Source: Ruminococcaceae bacterium UBA3753
GTDB lineage: Bacteria; Bacillota; Clostridia; Oscillospirales; Acutalibacteraceae
Assembly (NCBI GenBank): GCA_002372375.1
Contig: DFGJ01000021.1
Span: 62,001 to 126,000, forward strand
DNA length: 64,000 nt
Direction: 5' to 3'
Shown here: piece by piece, positions 46,766 through 56,896 of the stretch
Numbering within the stretch: position 1 is the stretch's first letter
How the letters are laid out: each line of letters starts with the position of its first letter
Notes under the pieces: generated by a model
Databases searched by the model: none
What the model saw: the letters and a program-made list of their open reading frames with translations, nothing else
What the model was told of the DNA's origin: nothing
Made by a program: the position numbers and the translations under genes

Positions 46766-48700
46766 TCAACTTAACTTATCTACTTTTTCGTTATCAAAAT
46801 CTATTTCGTATAAACGATACTGTTGCCCATCCAGATTTACAATCAATGTTTTTTTCCCATTGCTGCCTTTAACCGTGACGGTATAAGTTCCCGTATAAGC
46901 CGGTATTACAGTTTTAGAAGAATCTAAAACACCATCTATATATGTCTTTAAGGAAACTTCTTTGGTAACATCTTTTGGCAGGTCTACATAAACCGCTACG
47001 CTCTTTTGGATCGCTTCACCTGAACTAACTGTTACTTTAACACTAGTACCCTCTTTCACTTCTGTCCCCGGCAAAGGACTAATTTTCAAAACTACATCTT
47101 TGGCTTTTTCGCTTTTTTCTTTAATTATTTCGGAGTCCACCTTGAGATTCTTACGCGATATCTCATTTACTGCTTCATTGAGAGATTTGCCTACAACGTT
47201 CGGAACAACTACAGTTTTCGCTGCTGGACCTTTGCTGACAAACAGTTTTACCGTGCTATTAACAGCAATTTCCTTCCCGGCATCTGGGTCCGTACCAATC
47301 ACTACTCCTTTTGCCGTCTCGCCGTCCTCTACATACAGAACCTCGTATTGAAAACCCGCATCTTTTAGCGTTGATTTAGCAACATCTTCAGTTTTGCCCT
47401 TTAAATTAGGTAGAGCAACACTCGCGCCCGAACTATTAACAAAAAGTGTAATCTCCGAATTCTCTTTAACCTTTTTGATTCCAGCTTTTGGGTCTTGATC
47501 TATAACGATACCTTCCGGCTTCAAAGAATCGTAAGCATACTTTAGATTCCACTTAAATTTGTACTCTTTTCCATCTACTATATCAGATGCTCTGAGACCA
47601 ATAAAATTAGGCACAGCAACATCTTTACCAGTTAATCCAAACCATCCTGTTAAAAGGCCGGATACCAAAACAGCCGTAAAAATTAAAACAGATATTCCAA
47701 CACCTATAGCGATACTTAAAGCTTTCGACGATCTCGATTGCTCTTTACTGATTACAGCACTTTCATCATCAAGATCAAAATTCCTTTTAGAAGCTTTTAC
47801 ACTATCGATAACATCTATGTATTTTGTTGGAGCACTATCAACAAAATAATTATAATCGAACTTTATACTGGGATTTTTTTTAAACTCATTAATAGCCTCC
47901 ATCATGTCATCAATAGAGCTGTACCTAAACCGAGAATTTTTTTGCATAGCCTTTAAAGTTATTTCCTCTAAACCCTCAGGTATATTGGCATCCAACTCCC
48001 TTAAAGGCTTTGGGTCGCTTTGAAGTTGCATTATCGCAACGGAGACCGCATTATCCGCATTAAATGGAAGTGTACCAGTCAACATCTCGTATAGTAACAC
48101 GCCCACAGAGTAGATATCTGTTCGTTCATCGGTGGTACCACCTTTTGCTTGCTCCGGAGCTATATAATGAACCGAACCTATAGTTTTGTCAGTTAGTGTG
48201 TAAGTTTCATATCCCAAATACTTAGATATACCAAAATCTGTAACCTTTATGGTTCCATCCCTTAAAAGCATTATGTTCTGTGGCTTAATATCCCTGTGAA
48301 TTATCCCTCTTTTGTGAGCATGCGAAAGAGCATCCAATATTTGTCCTGTAAAAAATATGGCATCCTTCCACTTAACTTTTTCTTTCTTAGATATAAATTC
48401 CTTGAGTGTTATACCATCTACGTACTCCATTACAATATACTGGATCTTGTCGCCTAAGCTCACATCGAATACCTTAACTATATTCGGATGAGACAGCATA
48501 GCTATAGTTCTAGACTCATTTTTAAACCGGCGCATAAAATCCTGATTGTTCAAAAATTCATCTTTTAAAATCTTTATGGCTACCAAACGCTTTTCTAGTA
48601 TATCGAAGGCACTGTAAACGACAGACATGCCCCCTGTTCCAATTAGCTCTCTTATTTCATAACGCTTATCTAGTCTTTTTCCAGCATACTTATCTATCAA
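46766..48700 (-). CDS. prkC: Serine/threonine protein kinase with PASTA domains
   Basis: Membrane kinase that senses muropeptides or lipid II; in Bacillus it triggers germination and controls wall metabolism. 644 residues: kinase domain 1-270 (GTGGMSVVYSA loop, VAIKILK, HRDIKPQN, DFGISK, HYIAPEQAKG), linker, one membrane helix (about 325-355), three PASTA repeats (VPNFIGLRASDI, LPNLKGKTEDVA, VPNVVGKSLNEA) and a C-terminal beta domain. TTG 48700 overlaps the prpC TGA (TTGA) with GGGGG upstream, so the two are translationally coupled. rsgA and rpe, the usual next genes, are missing. Confidence 0.93.
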   Translation of the reverse strand: MIDKYAGKRLDKRYEIRELIGTGGMSVVYSAFDILEKRLVAIKILKDEFLNNQDFMRRFKNESRTIAMLSHPNIVKVFDVSLGDKIQYIVMEYVDGITLKEFISKKEKVKWKDAIFFTGQILDALSHAHKRGIIHRDIKPQNIMLLRDGTIKVTDFGISKYLGYETYTLTDKTIGSVHYIAPEQAKGGTTDERTDIYSVGVLLYEMLTGTLPFNADNAVSVAIMQLQSDPKPLRELDANIPEGLEEITLKAMQKNSRFRYSSIDDMMEAINEFKKNPSIKFDYNYFVDSAPTKYIDVIDSVKASKRNFDLDDESAVISKEQSRSSKALSIAIGVGISVLIFTAVLVSGLLTGWFGLTGKDVAVPNFIGLRASDIVDGKEYKFKWNLKYAYDSLKPEGIVIDQDPKAGIKKVKENSEITLFVNSSGASVALPNLKGKTEDVAKSTLKDAGFQYEVLYVEDGETAKGVVIGTDPDAGKEIAVNSTVKLFVSKGPAAKTVVVPNVVGKSLNEAVNEISRKNLKVDSEIIKEKSEKAKDVVLKISPLPGTEVKEGTSVKVTVSSGEAIQKSVAVYVDLPKDVTKEVSLKTYIDGVLDSSKTVIPAYTGTYTVTVKGSNGKKTLIVNLDGQQYRLYEIDFDNEKVDKLS

Positions 48701-49485
48701 TTACTTGAACCCCCTGATTCCGTGCTAATCTTATTCCCTTTGATGTCGCTAATTAAAATAGCTGTTATATTATCGCTTCCACCCTTACTGTTGGCATCAT
48801 TTACTAATGCACAAACCAAATCTTGTTTTTTTGTTTTGTAATTTCTGAAATAATCTAGCAAAGCTTTCTCGTCAAAGTAATTGGTCAAACCATCTGTACA
48901 CAGCAAAACATCTTCACCCAAGCTCAGCAGTATTTTTGAATAATCAACCTCAACGCTCGACTCTATTCCAAGAGCCCTTGTTAGTATATTTTTTTGCAAA
49001 GAGGACCTGGCTTGGCTAGATGTGATTTTACCATATTTTAACATTTCTTGTACAACAGAATGGTCTTCTGTTATTTGCTTTATGTAATTTTCTGAAACAA
49101 CATACGCGCGGCTATCACCTATATGGGCTACGTGCAAAACACTCCCAACAACGACTCCAGCTACAACAGTTGTCCCCATTTTACCAATTTGCTTTTCACA
49201 AGATCTGTCGAAAATCTTCTTATTTGCATTTACTAAAGCACCGACTATAGCATCCTTTATGTATTCATCGTTGAAATTAAACGAATTATTACTAAATTCT
49301 TTAACAAAACTATCCGTAATTATTTCTTTCGCCATAGAACTCGCTAGGCCACCAAATTTAGTGCCTCCCATCCCGTCGCAAACTACGACCCAAGCAAACT
49401 CATCATCTAAAACTTTGAAACTGTAACAGTCCTGGTTACTTGAGCGTACCCTACCAACATCAGATTTAGCATAAATATCTAGCAC
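48697..49485 (-). CDS. prpC: PP2C-type protein phosphatase, PrkC partner
   Basis: Soluble metal-dependent Ser/Thr phosphatase, 262 residues, expected to reverse PrkC phosphorylation. PP2C motifs: SDVGRVRSSNQDCY near the start, VVCDGMGGTKFGGLAS (about 34-49), MGTTVVAGVV, HIGDSRAYVV, LLCTDGLTNYF and GGSDNITAILI. The start is GTG 49485 with AAGGAAG about 10 bases upstream. It overlaps prkC by 4 bases and lies 200 bases downstream of rlmN, the normal gene order rlmN-prpC-prkC. Confidence 0.93.
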   Translation of the reverse strand: MLDIYAKSDVGRVRSSNQDCYSFKVLDDEFAWVVVCDGMGGTKFGGLASSMAKEIITDSFVKEFSNNSFNFNDEYIKDAIVGALVNANKKIFDRSCEKQIGKMGTTVVAGVVVGSVLHVAHIGDSRAYVVSENYIKQITEDHSVVQEMLKYGKITSSQARSSLQKNILTRALGIESSVEVDYSKILLSLGEDVLLCTDGLTNYFDEKALLDYFRNYKTKKQDLVCALVNDANSKGGSDNITAILISDIKGNKISTESGGSSN

Positions 49486-49685
49486 TTACTTTGCTTCCTT
49501 ATATCTAACATCTTGCGGCAAATTATCAATCATATAGACTGATACTTAAATTACAACAACTAACCCACTTGCTCAACGTGATTGAGACGCAGCAAACCAA
49601 ATTGGTGATCCAGACACTTTAAAATCAGACACAGAACGTCCCTGCGTAAAGACTTTCTTAGCCACCTTTTAAGTGAGTAGTAAAA

Positions 49686-50723
49686 CTATACACCGCTAGC
49701 TCTAAGTTGCCCACAGGAGGCTCTTATATCTGAACCTAGGTTTCTCCTGATTGTAACGTTTATTCCCTTTCTTAGTAAAGTATTTTTAAATTTATTTGCA
49801 GAAACGATAGTAGACGGTAATAAAGAAGAAGCTTTGCAGGTTTTATTAAGATTAATTAGGTTAACATGACAAAGCATCCCTTTGATTTTACTAGCAAGTT
49901 CCAGTGCACATTCGACGGAATCATTCACGCCAGAAATAAGAGTATACTCAAAAGAGATTCTTCTCTTTACTTTTTTGACATAATGCTTGCAAGCTTTAAG
50001 TAAATCATCGAAAGAAAATTTTTTGCCCACAGGCATTAAATTTTTCCTTATTTTGTCGTTACTGGCATGAAGCGAGACAGAGAGAGTAAGCGCCAGATTC
50101 TCGTTAGATAAATCATAAATTTTGTTTACAATACCACAGGTAGAAAGAGATACATTGCGCTTGCTAATATTTAGACCATTGGCATCTGTTAGTATATTTA
50201 AAAATTTGATAACATTTTCATAGTTGTCTAACGGTTCACCCATACCCATAAGGACAACATGGGATATTTTAATTTTGTTAATACTATTCATTTTTTGTAT
50301 TTGCTCCAACATTTCTCCAGGCGTAAGATTTCTTATAAATCCACTCATTCCGGTAGCGCAAAATTTGCATCCCATCCTACACCCCACCTGTGTAGATATG
50401 CAAGCAGTGTACCCATATTTATATTTCAGCAGAACCGATTCTATGTAATTATCATCACTTAACTTAAATAAATATTTTCTTGTTTCATCTTTTTTGTCAC
50501 TAATTAACGCTTTTTTAACTACTAAATTTTCCAAAAAGAAATTTCTATCTAACAATTTTCTTTCGGTTAGCGGTACATTGGACATATCACTAAAACTATT
50601 TATACCCGCCATCGCCCAACCGTACACCTGCGAGGCTCTGTATTTAACAAGCCCAAGTTCCAAAAGCTTTTCTTCTAGTTCACTTTTAAACATGGACTTT
50701 ACATCCAACAACTGCGCACTCAT
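49686..50723 (-). CDS. rlmN: Dual-specificity RNA methyltransferase RlmN
   Basis: Radical-SAM enzyme that methylates C2 of A2503 in 23S rRNA and A37 in some tRNAs. 345 residues. The iron-sulfur motif is GCRMGCKFCATG (C-x3-C-x2-C, about 115-126), with LMGMGEPLDNY (about 165-175), SLHASNDKIR and the C-terminal catalytic Cys in DIRASCGQLR. ATG 50723 follows GGGACTT. First gene of the rlmN-prpC-prkC group. Confidence 0.95.
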   Translation of the reverse strand: MSAQLLDVKSMFKSELEEKLLELGLVKYRASQVYGWAMAGINSFSDMSNVPLTERKLLDRNFFLENLVVKKALISDKKDETRKYLFKLSDDNYIESVLLKYKYGYTACISTQVGCRMGCKFCATGMSGFIRNLTPGEMLEQIQKMNSINKIKISHVVLMGMGEPLDNYENVIKFLNILTDANGLNISKRNVSLSTCGIVNKIYDLSNENLALTLSVSLHASNDKIRKNLMPVGKKFSFDDLLKACKHYVKKVKRRISFEYTLISGVNDSVECALELASKIKGMLCHVNLINLNKTCKASSLLPSTIVSANKFKNTLLRKGINVTIRRNLGSDIRASCGQLRASGV

Positions 50724-51930
50724 AAGTCCCTAACACTTCACTAAAACATTATTTTTAGATAAACTATAAAATTTCAAAAAACACCCGGAAAAATCTCAAT
50801 GGAAACTGAAAAATTTGCACTACAAAAGGGAACTTACGCAGCCCCACAAGAAACGGGATACTACTCCGCAAGAACATCCCAACCTGTATTTTCAGACATT
50901 ACCATCCAAAAAGGAAGAAAAAATCGTCAAAAAACGATCGTGATTTACTTTATAAATGTGCAAAAGATCACGCTGAAAACCTCGCCACGAAAGTCACCCA
51001 AAAATTCCGACAGCGTTCAGCACAAAACCTAACCACAGGTACTCCCCTGAAATAATACTACAAATCTAAAAATTAAGTAAACTTCAGAATCCTAAAAAAC
51101 TCCAATCTTACTCGCAACTGCTAAATGTCATCACGAACGCTATTTCTTTAAAGGCTACCCCATGCCTAGTAACAAAACTGAAGCAAGCACAAAACACGCA
51201 CGAAATCTAGGTATACTACTAGAAAAAACACACAACCGTTAAAGCCGCCAAAAAACTATTCACGCTAGCTTTAAAAGAGGTAAAAACGCTAAATTACTCG
51301 ACGTATAACATAAAAATGGTCAAAGGTAATAATGAAAATTTTGGCTTTAAAATAGACGGAACAGAAAACTTAGATGCCGCCCGTATTTCGTGCAAAAGTA
51401 ACTCACAAGACACGAATTATCTTTTTCAAAAAAGTTTAGATGATATTACACCTCTGAGCGCCAGAAATCTTTATTCGGTTAGAATTACAGCGCTACCAGT
51501 TTTCCCAAAAAATACAATGCGCCAAAAAGCGGCAACCCAACAATTTTACAAGAAACGCTGTACCAAACCGAACAACCAACAAAAATCGCTATTCCACTGC
51601 TAAGAGCACAAAACTAAAAAACATCGAAATTTAATCCTAACAAATACGCCACAACATGAACGTGCAAACAAACAGAACAACCAATTCACCCTCAGCTAAA
51701 CGCTTAATGCTGCTCAGTTCCCTGCCTGACATACTTCACGCCGCTGAACCGAAATGCGCCAATTTATCTACATACCCATGTGTGACTTCTGCATGGTACC
51801 ACAGATATAAGGTGTATGTCAACCAAATAAAGAAGTTTTTGATTAATGCATAAAGGTCAAGCTTTATGGAACGTATTCAGTTTTGCTTGAACTTGTGTAG
51901 TATTTAAAATATAATACATATGTTCGGGAA
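50724..51930. other. Long noncoding region
   Basis: About 1.2 kb between the divergent rlmN and DUF2953 genes. A-rich on the plus strand. Frames of 77 codons (50799) and 95 codons (51316) lack ribosome sites and look like chance. No repeat or RNA recognised; may be an unrecognisable gene remnant. Confidence 0.4.
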
Positions 51931-51948
51931 ATGCTTGAGGAATACTCC

Positions 51949-52518
51949 ATGTTAGTTTTAGTTTTGATTTTTGTTTCCCTGCTGTTTTTTCTTTTTTGTC
52001 CAATACGATTTCATATTTTTTTGCGTGGAAATAAATTGAAGGCGAACTGCAAAGTGCTTTGTTTTAGTTTTAACTTTATAGGGGAAAAAAATGTTTTTGA
52101 AGGAAGCATAAAAAAAGATTCTGAAGGGGAATGTCCTAATAAGTATTGTAAAAAGCAAAAAAAAATTGTAATGGACAATAGAAAGGTTATTATTGTGTTG
52201 TTGAACGGACTAAAGGATTTTATTAGATCTTTAAAATGCTTTCAGTTATTTCTAGAGGTGGGGGCTATCGACAGTGCAACTGTAGCCCTGAGGTATGGAT
52301 ATTTGTGTGCCATAATGGCGATGTTGGAAAAATATGTTTTTGGCAATACCCGCGGTAATAGAATTGAGGTTGCTCCAAATTTTTCCTGTGAATGTAATTT
52401 TGTCAGTTTTTTTTCTTGTAAGTTTAGGTTGAATTTATTTATTATACTTAAAAATGTTGTTTCTACAATTTCTAAAATTATGAAAGCGGGTGTTTTTTGT
52501 GGAAGAAAGGCCACTTAA
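51949..52518 (+). CDS. DUF2953 membrane protein (YtfI-like)
   Basis: 189 residues from ATG 51949, which has GAGG eight bases upstream; ATG 51931 would add six residues without proper spacing. One N-terminal membrane helix (about 1-20, LVLVLIFVSLLFFLFCP) is followed by a cytoplasmic domain and the conserved DUF2953 C-terminal region (DSATVALRYGYLCAIMAML; RIEVAPNFSCECNF). Its last bases overlap the ytfJ start, the conserved ytfI-ytfJ order of spore formers. Function unknown, sporulation-associated by distribution. Confidence 0.75.
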   Translation: MLVLVLIFVSLLFFLFCPIRFHIFLRGNKLKANCKVLCFSFNFIGEKNVFEGSIKKDSEGECPNKYCKKQKKIVMDNRKVIIVLLNGLKDFIRSLKCFQLFLEVGAIDSATVALRYGYLCAIMAMLEKYVFGNTRGNRIEVAPNFSCECNFVSFFSCKFRLNLFIILKNVVSTISKIMKAGVFCGRKAT

Positions 52519-52921
52519 TTCATTGATTGATAGTACTCTATTAAAAATAAAAGAAATGGTGGACGTAAATACATCTATTGGTAAGCCAGTAGTTATAGAT
52601 GAAGGTATCACAGTGATACCGATTTCAAAATTAACATATGGATTTGCTTCCGGCGGCTCGGAATTCTCCGATAAAAATGACAATAAGGATAATTTGTTTG
52701 GTGGCGGCACCGGAGCAGGAGTAACAGTTTCGCCGATTGCGTTTATTGTGATAAATGATGGAAACGTGAGTATGCTCCGAATAGAGAGTAGCTCGTCTAC
52801 GGTTGATAAAGCGCTGGATGTTTTACCCGAAGTCCTTGAAAAAATAAAGTCTTTTTTTAACAAAAAGGGTAAGAGTAAAGGAGATGTAGATAAAGAAAGT
52901 AACCAAAAGTCCAATGCCTAG
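52499..52921 (+). CDS. ytfJ: GerW family sporulation protein (YtfJ)
   Basis: 140 residues from GTG 52499, with GCGGGTG about eight bases upstream. Conserved blocks: IKEMVDVNTSIGKPVVIDEG (N-terminal), ITVIPISKLTYGFASGGSEF, the Gly-rich GGGTGAGVTVSPIAFIVI and a final helical Lys-rich tail. In Bacillus, YtfJ (GerW) is needed for normal germination; its mechanism is not known. It is coupled to the preceding DUF2953 gene by a 20-base overlap. Confidence 0.9.
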   Translation: MEERPLNSLIDSTLLKIKEMVDVNTSIGKPVVIDEGITVIPISKLTYGFASGGSEFSDKNDNKDNLFGGGTGAGVTVSPIAFIVINDGNVSMLRIESSSSTVDKALDVLPEVLEKIKSFFNKKGKSKGDVDKESNQKSNA

Positions 52922-53593
52922 TACTGCAGGTTAGCAGGTAAATTGTGTTGTTTCGACGGGTGTAGAGGTTTATTCCGTTTCAGTTGAAAGTGTATTGATG
53001 CGGTTGCGGGCCTCTTGTGCTGTGGGGATATAAAAAGGGGTTGAGTTTCTGAAAAATGTCTTGCTGACTGTATAATTTTGGATTGATATTTATCTGCTTA
53101 TAATTAGTTACGACTAAAACTTGTGTGTTTGCAAAATTATTTAACAAGATAAGCAACATCGTCGGTACAGTAGAAAAAATATTTAGGCTACTCCTTTAAT
53201 TATATCAAAGTGATATGTTGACTTATAGTATTTGGGTTACTTTAAGTTAAATGTATGTAAATTAAAAATTGACAAACTACAAGGGTGAGTGTTCGAAAGA
53301 ACTGTGATCTGAAATTTAAAATCTATCTAAATTAATAGCTCTAATATTCATCAAAAGTTACAAAAATTTGTATCATGTACAAACATTCTAAGTTCGCGGC
53401 CACGTAGTTTGTACAGCAATAAATGTAGCACAACGTCGAATGCATCTTCATTAGCGGAACATGTAGAAAATTGAGAGCTTGAGCGGACTTAGTAAATTAG
53501 TACGTAGAACAGCGCGAAAACAGCTTAAAAAATAAACAAAACTTTCAGATCTTGTACAAAAATCAATTCAAAGCATAAGAAACACCCAAGATA
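52922..53593. other. Noncoding gap
   Basis: About 670 AT-rich bases between convergent genes. No supported feature. Confidence 0.4.
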
Positions 53594-54331
53594 TCAAATA
53601 ACAAGACCTCCATCAACTTGCAAAATCTGGCCTGTTATGAAATTTGCTTCTTCAGAAGATAAAAACAATACAGCATTTGCAACATCTTGCACAGTACCTA
53701 TTCTGCATAATGAAGTTCTGCCCCGAAGTAATTCAAGGTCATGTTCGTTTAAATTTTTGTTCATTTCAGTATCTATCAATCCTGGAGCAACGCAATTAAT
53801 ATTTATATTGCATGGTCCTACCTCTTTTGCCAAAGCTTTCGTAAAGCCTACTATTGCCGCTTTGCTGGCAGAATACGCAACCTCACAGGACCCTCCGACT
53901 ATACCCAAAATCGAAGAGACGTTTACTATCTTCCCTTTTTTTCTCTCTATCATTTCTGGCAACACTGACTTACAACAATTAAAAGTTCCTTTAACATTAA
54001 CATCAAAAATTTTGTTCCAGTCTTCTTCAGATGTATCTCCAAAAACTCTACCAATGCTTATACCAGCATTGTTAACTAGAGTGTCTATTCGCCCTAAAAA
54101 AGAAATAGCCTTTTTTACCATATTTTGAACTTCTAAGTAATTTACAACATTCGCACAAACGGCTAGAGCATCACAACCACTATCCCTGAGTTCTTTCTCT
54201 AAGTTCTCTGCTTCTTTTTCAGATTTAAAATAATTCAGAACTACTCTATAACGATTTTTTGAGAAAACCTTAGCAATCTCTCTGCCGATGCCTCTTGAAG
54301 CTCCAGTTATCAACACTGTCCTGTTCTGCAT
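53594..54331 (-). CDS. fabG: 3-oxoacyl-ACP reductase-type short-chain dehydrogenase
   Basis: NADPH-dependent SDR, most likely FabG of fatty acid elongation. ATG 54331 gives 245 residues beginning QNRTVLITGASRGIG, the normal FabG start; GTG 54346 would add five. Cofactor loop TGASRGIG (about 8-15), NNAGIS (about 85-90), catalytic NVSS Ser, and Y-x3-K in AYSASKAA (about 152). ITGQILQVDGGLVI closes the protein. The other fab genes are not nearby, so other SDR roles cannot be excluded. Confidence 0.83.
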   Translation of the reverse strand: MQNRTVLITGASRGIGREIAKVFSKNRYRVVLNYFKSEKEAENLEKELRDSGCDALAVCANVVNYLEVQNMVKKAISFLGRIDTLVNNAGISIGRVFGDTSEEDWNKIFDVNVKGTFNCCKSVLPEMIERKKGKIVNVSSILGIVGGSCEVAYSASKAAIVGFTKALAKEVGPCNININCVAPGLIDTEMNKNLNEHDLELLRGRTSLCRIGTVQDVANAVLFLSSEEANFITGQILQVDGGLVI

Positions 54332-54600
54332 TGTTAGCTTTTGCACCCCAATAAAAATAAATTCACTAAGCCAAACACAGCTAACAAGTTAACATGCACA
54401 AAAAGTACATCCTACAACCAAACCCAAACTGCATGTTAAAACTATTGGCCATTAGACAAAAAGTTTAAAAAATTACGCAATAAAGAAAGAACATCTTAGC
54501 AAACTCCAACTCGCATTTGTATCAGTCTCCCACACTTTAAAAATACAACAAACTTTCTGATAAATACACTTATATGACTAGCTCTTTACATAAAACGTTG

Positions 54601-55677
54601 TTAAATAAAGCCCCTTGCACAGAGTAGTTCAGCCAAAAGCACGGCGCCCCCGGCGGCACCGCGGATGGTATTGTGTGAGACGCTAACAAATTTTACACTA
54701 TTTTCAGAATCAACATTTAATCGGCCAACAGATATCCCCATACCTTTTTCTAAATTTTTATCTAATTTGACCTGTGGCCTATCGTTATTCTCGAAATACT
54801 TTAAAAACTCGTTTGGCGCAGATGGAAGTCTTAGATCTTTTATTGGATTTATATAATTCCTCCATTTGTCAATTATATCATTCTTTTTAACTTTATTTCT
54901 GAATTTTGCAAAAACCCCCGCAGTATGACCATCGGAGACTGGCACTCTAAAACATTGCGCACTTATCCTTGGACTTTTGGCACTTACTATTTTATTTGAT
55001 ATTATACTGCCAAAAATCTTTAAAGGTTCTGTCTCAGACTTTTCCTCTTCTCCAGCAATGTAAGGAATAACGTTATCTACAATTTCCGGAAAAGTTCCGA
55101 AGGTTTTTCCCGCACCCGATATTGCCTGATACGTACAAATTTTAACTTCTTCTAAACCAAAATTTAGCAGTGGGAAAAGAGCAGGAACATAACATTGCAA
55201 AGAGCAATTAGGTTTAACGGCTATAAAACCACGACTTGTCCCCAACCTTTTTTTCTGAGATTCTATAATATCTATATGATTTGGATTTATCTCTGGTAAA
55301 ATCATGGGGACATCTGGAATCACTCTATTTGCACTATTATTTGAGATTACAGGACATTCACATTTTGCATATGATTCTTCTAGTCGACGTGTTTCTTCTT
55401 TAGGAAGGTTTATTGCACAGAAAACAAAATCAACACTTTCAGAAATTTGTTTGAATTCTATTAAAGCATCATTAATAATTAAGGGCTTTACATCTTTAGG
55501 TATAGGTGTAGACATAAGCCACTTATTCTTAACAACATCTTCATAAACTTTTCCCGCCGATCTTGTACTTGCAGCTACCTTTGTAACAACAAACCACGGA
55601 TGGTTCTCCAGCAAAGTTAAAAACCTCTGCCCTACCATACCTGTCGCGCCCAAAACACCAATTTTGTATTTTTTCAT
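54601..55677 (-). CDS. asd: Aspartate-semialdehyde dehydrogenase
   Basis: Reduces aspartyl phosphate to aspartate semialdehyde, feeding lysine/diaminopimelate, threonine and methionine synthesis. 358 residues with the nucleotide motif GVLGATGMVGQRF (about 8-20), the catalytic Cys in VKPNCSLQCYV (about 157) and a catalytic His in SDGHTAGVF. The length and motifs match the archaeal/fungal-like branch found in several Clostridia. AAGGGG precedes ATG 55677. The terminal segment (SHNTIRGAAGGAVLLAELL) is intact. Stands alone with short gaps. Confidence 0.92.
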   Translation of the reverse strand: MKKYKIGVLGATGMVGQRFLTLLENHPWFVVTKVAASTRSAGKVYEDVVKNKWLMSTPIPKDVKPLIINDALIEFKQISESVDFVFCAINLPKEETRRLEESYAKCECPVISNNSANRVIPDVPMILPEINPNHIDIIESQKKRLGTSRGFIAVKPNCSLQCYVPALFPLLNFGLEEVKICTYQAISGAGKTFGTFPEIVDNVIPYIAGEEEKSETEPLKIFGSIISNKIVSAKSPRISAQCFRVPVSDGHTAGVFAKFRNKVKKNDIIDKWRNYINPIKDLRLPSAPNEFLKYFENNDRPQVKLDKNLEKGMGISVGRLNVDSENSVKFVSVSHNTIRGAAGGAVLLAELLCARGFI

Positions 55678-55873
55678 AGAGAACCCCTTAGCTACTTGGC
55701 ACTTAAACTATATAATATTCTATGAAGCAACTGAAAAAAGGTACAGAGAAATCTACCTAAATCCCATCTAATTTAGCCTGTCACAAAAAGTTAAAAGTTA
55801 AAATGCATTTCGTTTTTTACTAAAAACATTCTAGAATATATAAGCCTGCCGCACTAGAAAGTTTTGAGGGAAT

Positions 55874-56680
55874 TTAGTAAAGCTCATAAGGATGACGGTC
55901 AAACGATTTATATTCATCAAAAAAACGGAGTAAGTCTTTAGCATCGTCAGAGTTAGGTTTTTCATTTTTATAAAAATTTTCAAACTCGCTAACCACATTT
56001 TTATACGACTTCTTGTTAGATTTCGACAAACGCAATTCTTCACGATATTTCTCCCAAAACATAGCATGTTTCGATTCAAGATGTTTCGTAATCAAGCGAA
56101 GAACAGGTCTTAATGCAGGGTTAGTATAAAAGAGCTTGAAACGTTTTCGTTTGCTAAAAGGAAACAAAGGAAACAACAACATACTCCAATCTTGTTCTAT
56201 GCGACCATTCAGTATATAACATTGCATTAAATTATCATTCGCACTACGCCAAAGAGTTAAAATACTTCCCGCTCTTTTAATAATGTCTGGACAAATAGCT
56301 ATAGAGTGTAGCTCCAAAAAGTTACACTCTGTTAGAATATCTTCATGAGCTTCTACGATCATATCCATAACGTGGAGAAGTCGATTTAACGCATCTGAAT
56401 CTTTCTCAAAACGATCAATAAGTACTTTTAAAAACAAATTAAAGTTACGTTCCTTTAAATACCACTTTGCTAAAACAGAGATGGACAATACCATTAGTGT
56501 GTGAATCATCAGCGATGCAAAATCATTATCAGGAATCTTCATGAGATTTTGCTTATTATGAGCGTCCATACTTGTCTCTTGTTTTTCATTCTCCCAAGTT
56601 GGATTCCTGCACTCGTGCGCGCTTGCCGCTAAATTTCCAGTAAGCCCTAGCAAAATCGTCGTACCTATGAATTTTTTCAT
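55874..56680 (-). CDS. Exported membrane-anchored hypothetical protein
   Basis: 268 residues from ATG 56680, with AAGGGGAGG as ribosome site. A signal peptide (residues 1-20, KKFIGTTILLGLTGNLAA) is followed by a short polar linker and a second hydrophobic helix (about 60-80, LMVLSISVLAKWYL), then helical sequence rich in Lys, Glu and Phe. No family recognised. The gene directly upstream (56897-57685) has the same layout: similar signal peptide, linker, membrane helix, long helical domain. They look like a diverged tandem pair. A bitopic protein with a cytoplasmic or external helical domain; topology is not certain. Confidence 0.65.
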   Translation of the reverse strand: MKKFIGTTILLGLTGNLAASAHECRNPTWENEKQETSMDAHNKQNLMKIPDNDFASLMIHTLMVLSISVLAKWYLKERNFNLFLKVLIDRFEKDSDALNRLLHVMDMIVEAHEDILTECNFLELHSIAICPDIIKRAGSILTLWRSANDNLMQCYILNGRIEQDWSMLLFPLFPFSKRKRFKLFYTNPALRPVLRLITKHLESKHAMFWEKYREELRLSKSNKKSYKNVVSEFENFYKNEKPNSDDAKDLLRFFDEYKSFDRHPYELY

Positions 56681-56896
56681 AAAACCTCCCCTTAATTGCA
56701 GAATAAATTACTCTCACAAAACAAATACCTAACTATGTTAAAACCTACCTAAAATAAGTTCAATACGCCAGAAACTCCCTGAAAATAAAATTCGCAAAAG
56801 ACCAATACGAATAGTAAATATTTACATTATTTTTGTCAATTAACATTGTTCTTCACCTGCGACAAAATTGTTTATAGCAAAAAAATTTTCTTTTAT

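Noticed and set aside
50724..51930. Possible pseudogene in the A-rich 1.2 kb region
   Set aside because: No frame shows recognisable protein similarity or consistent reading through stops.
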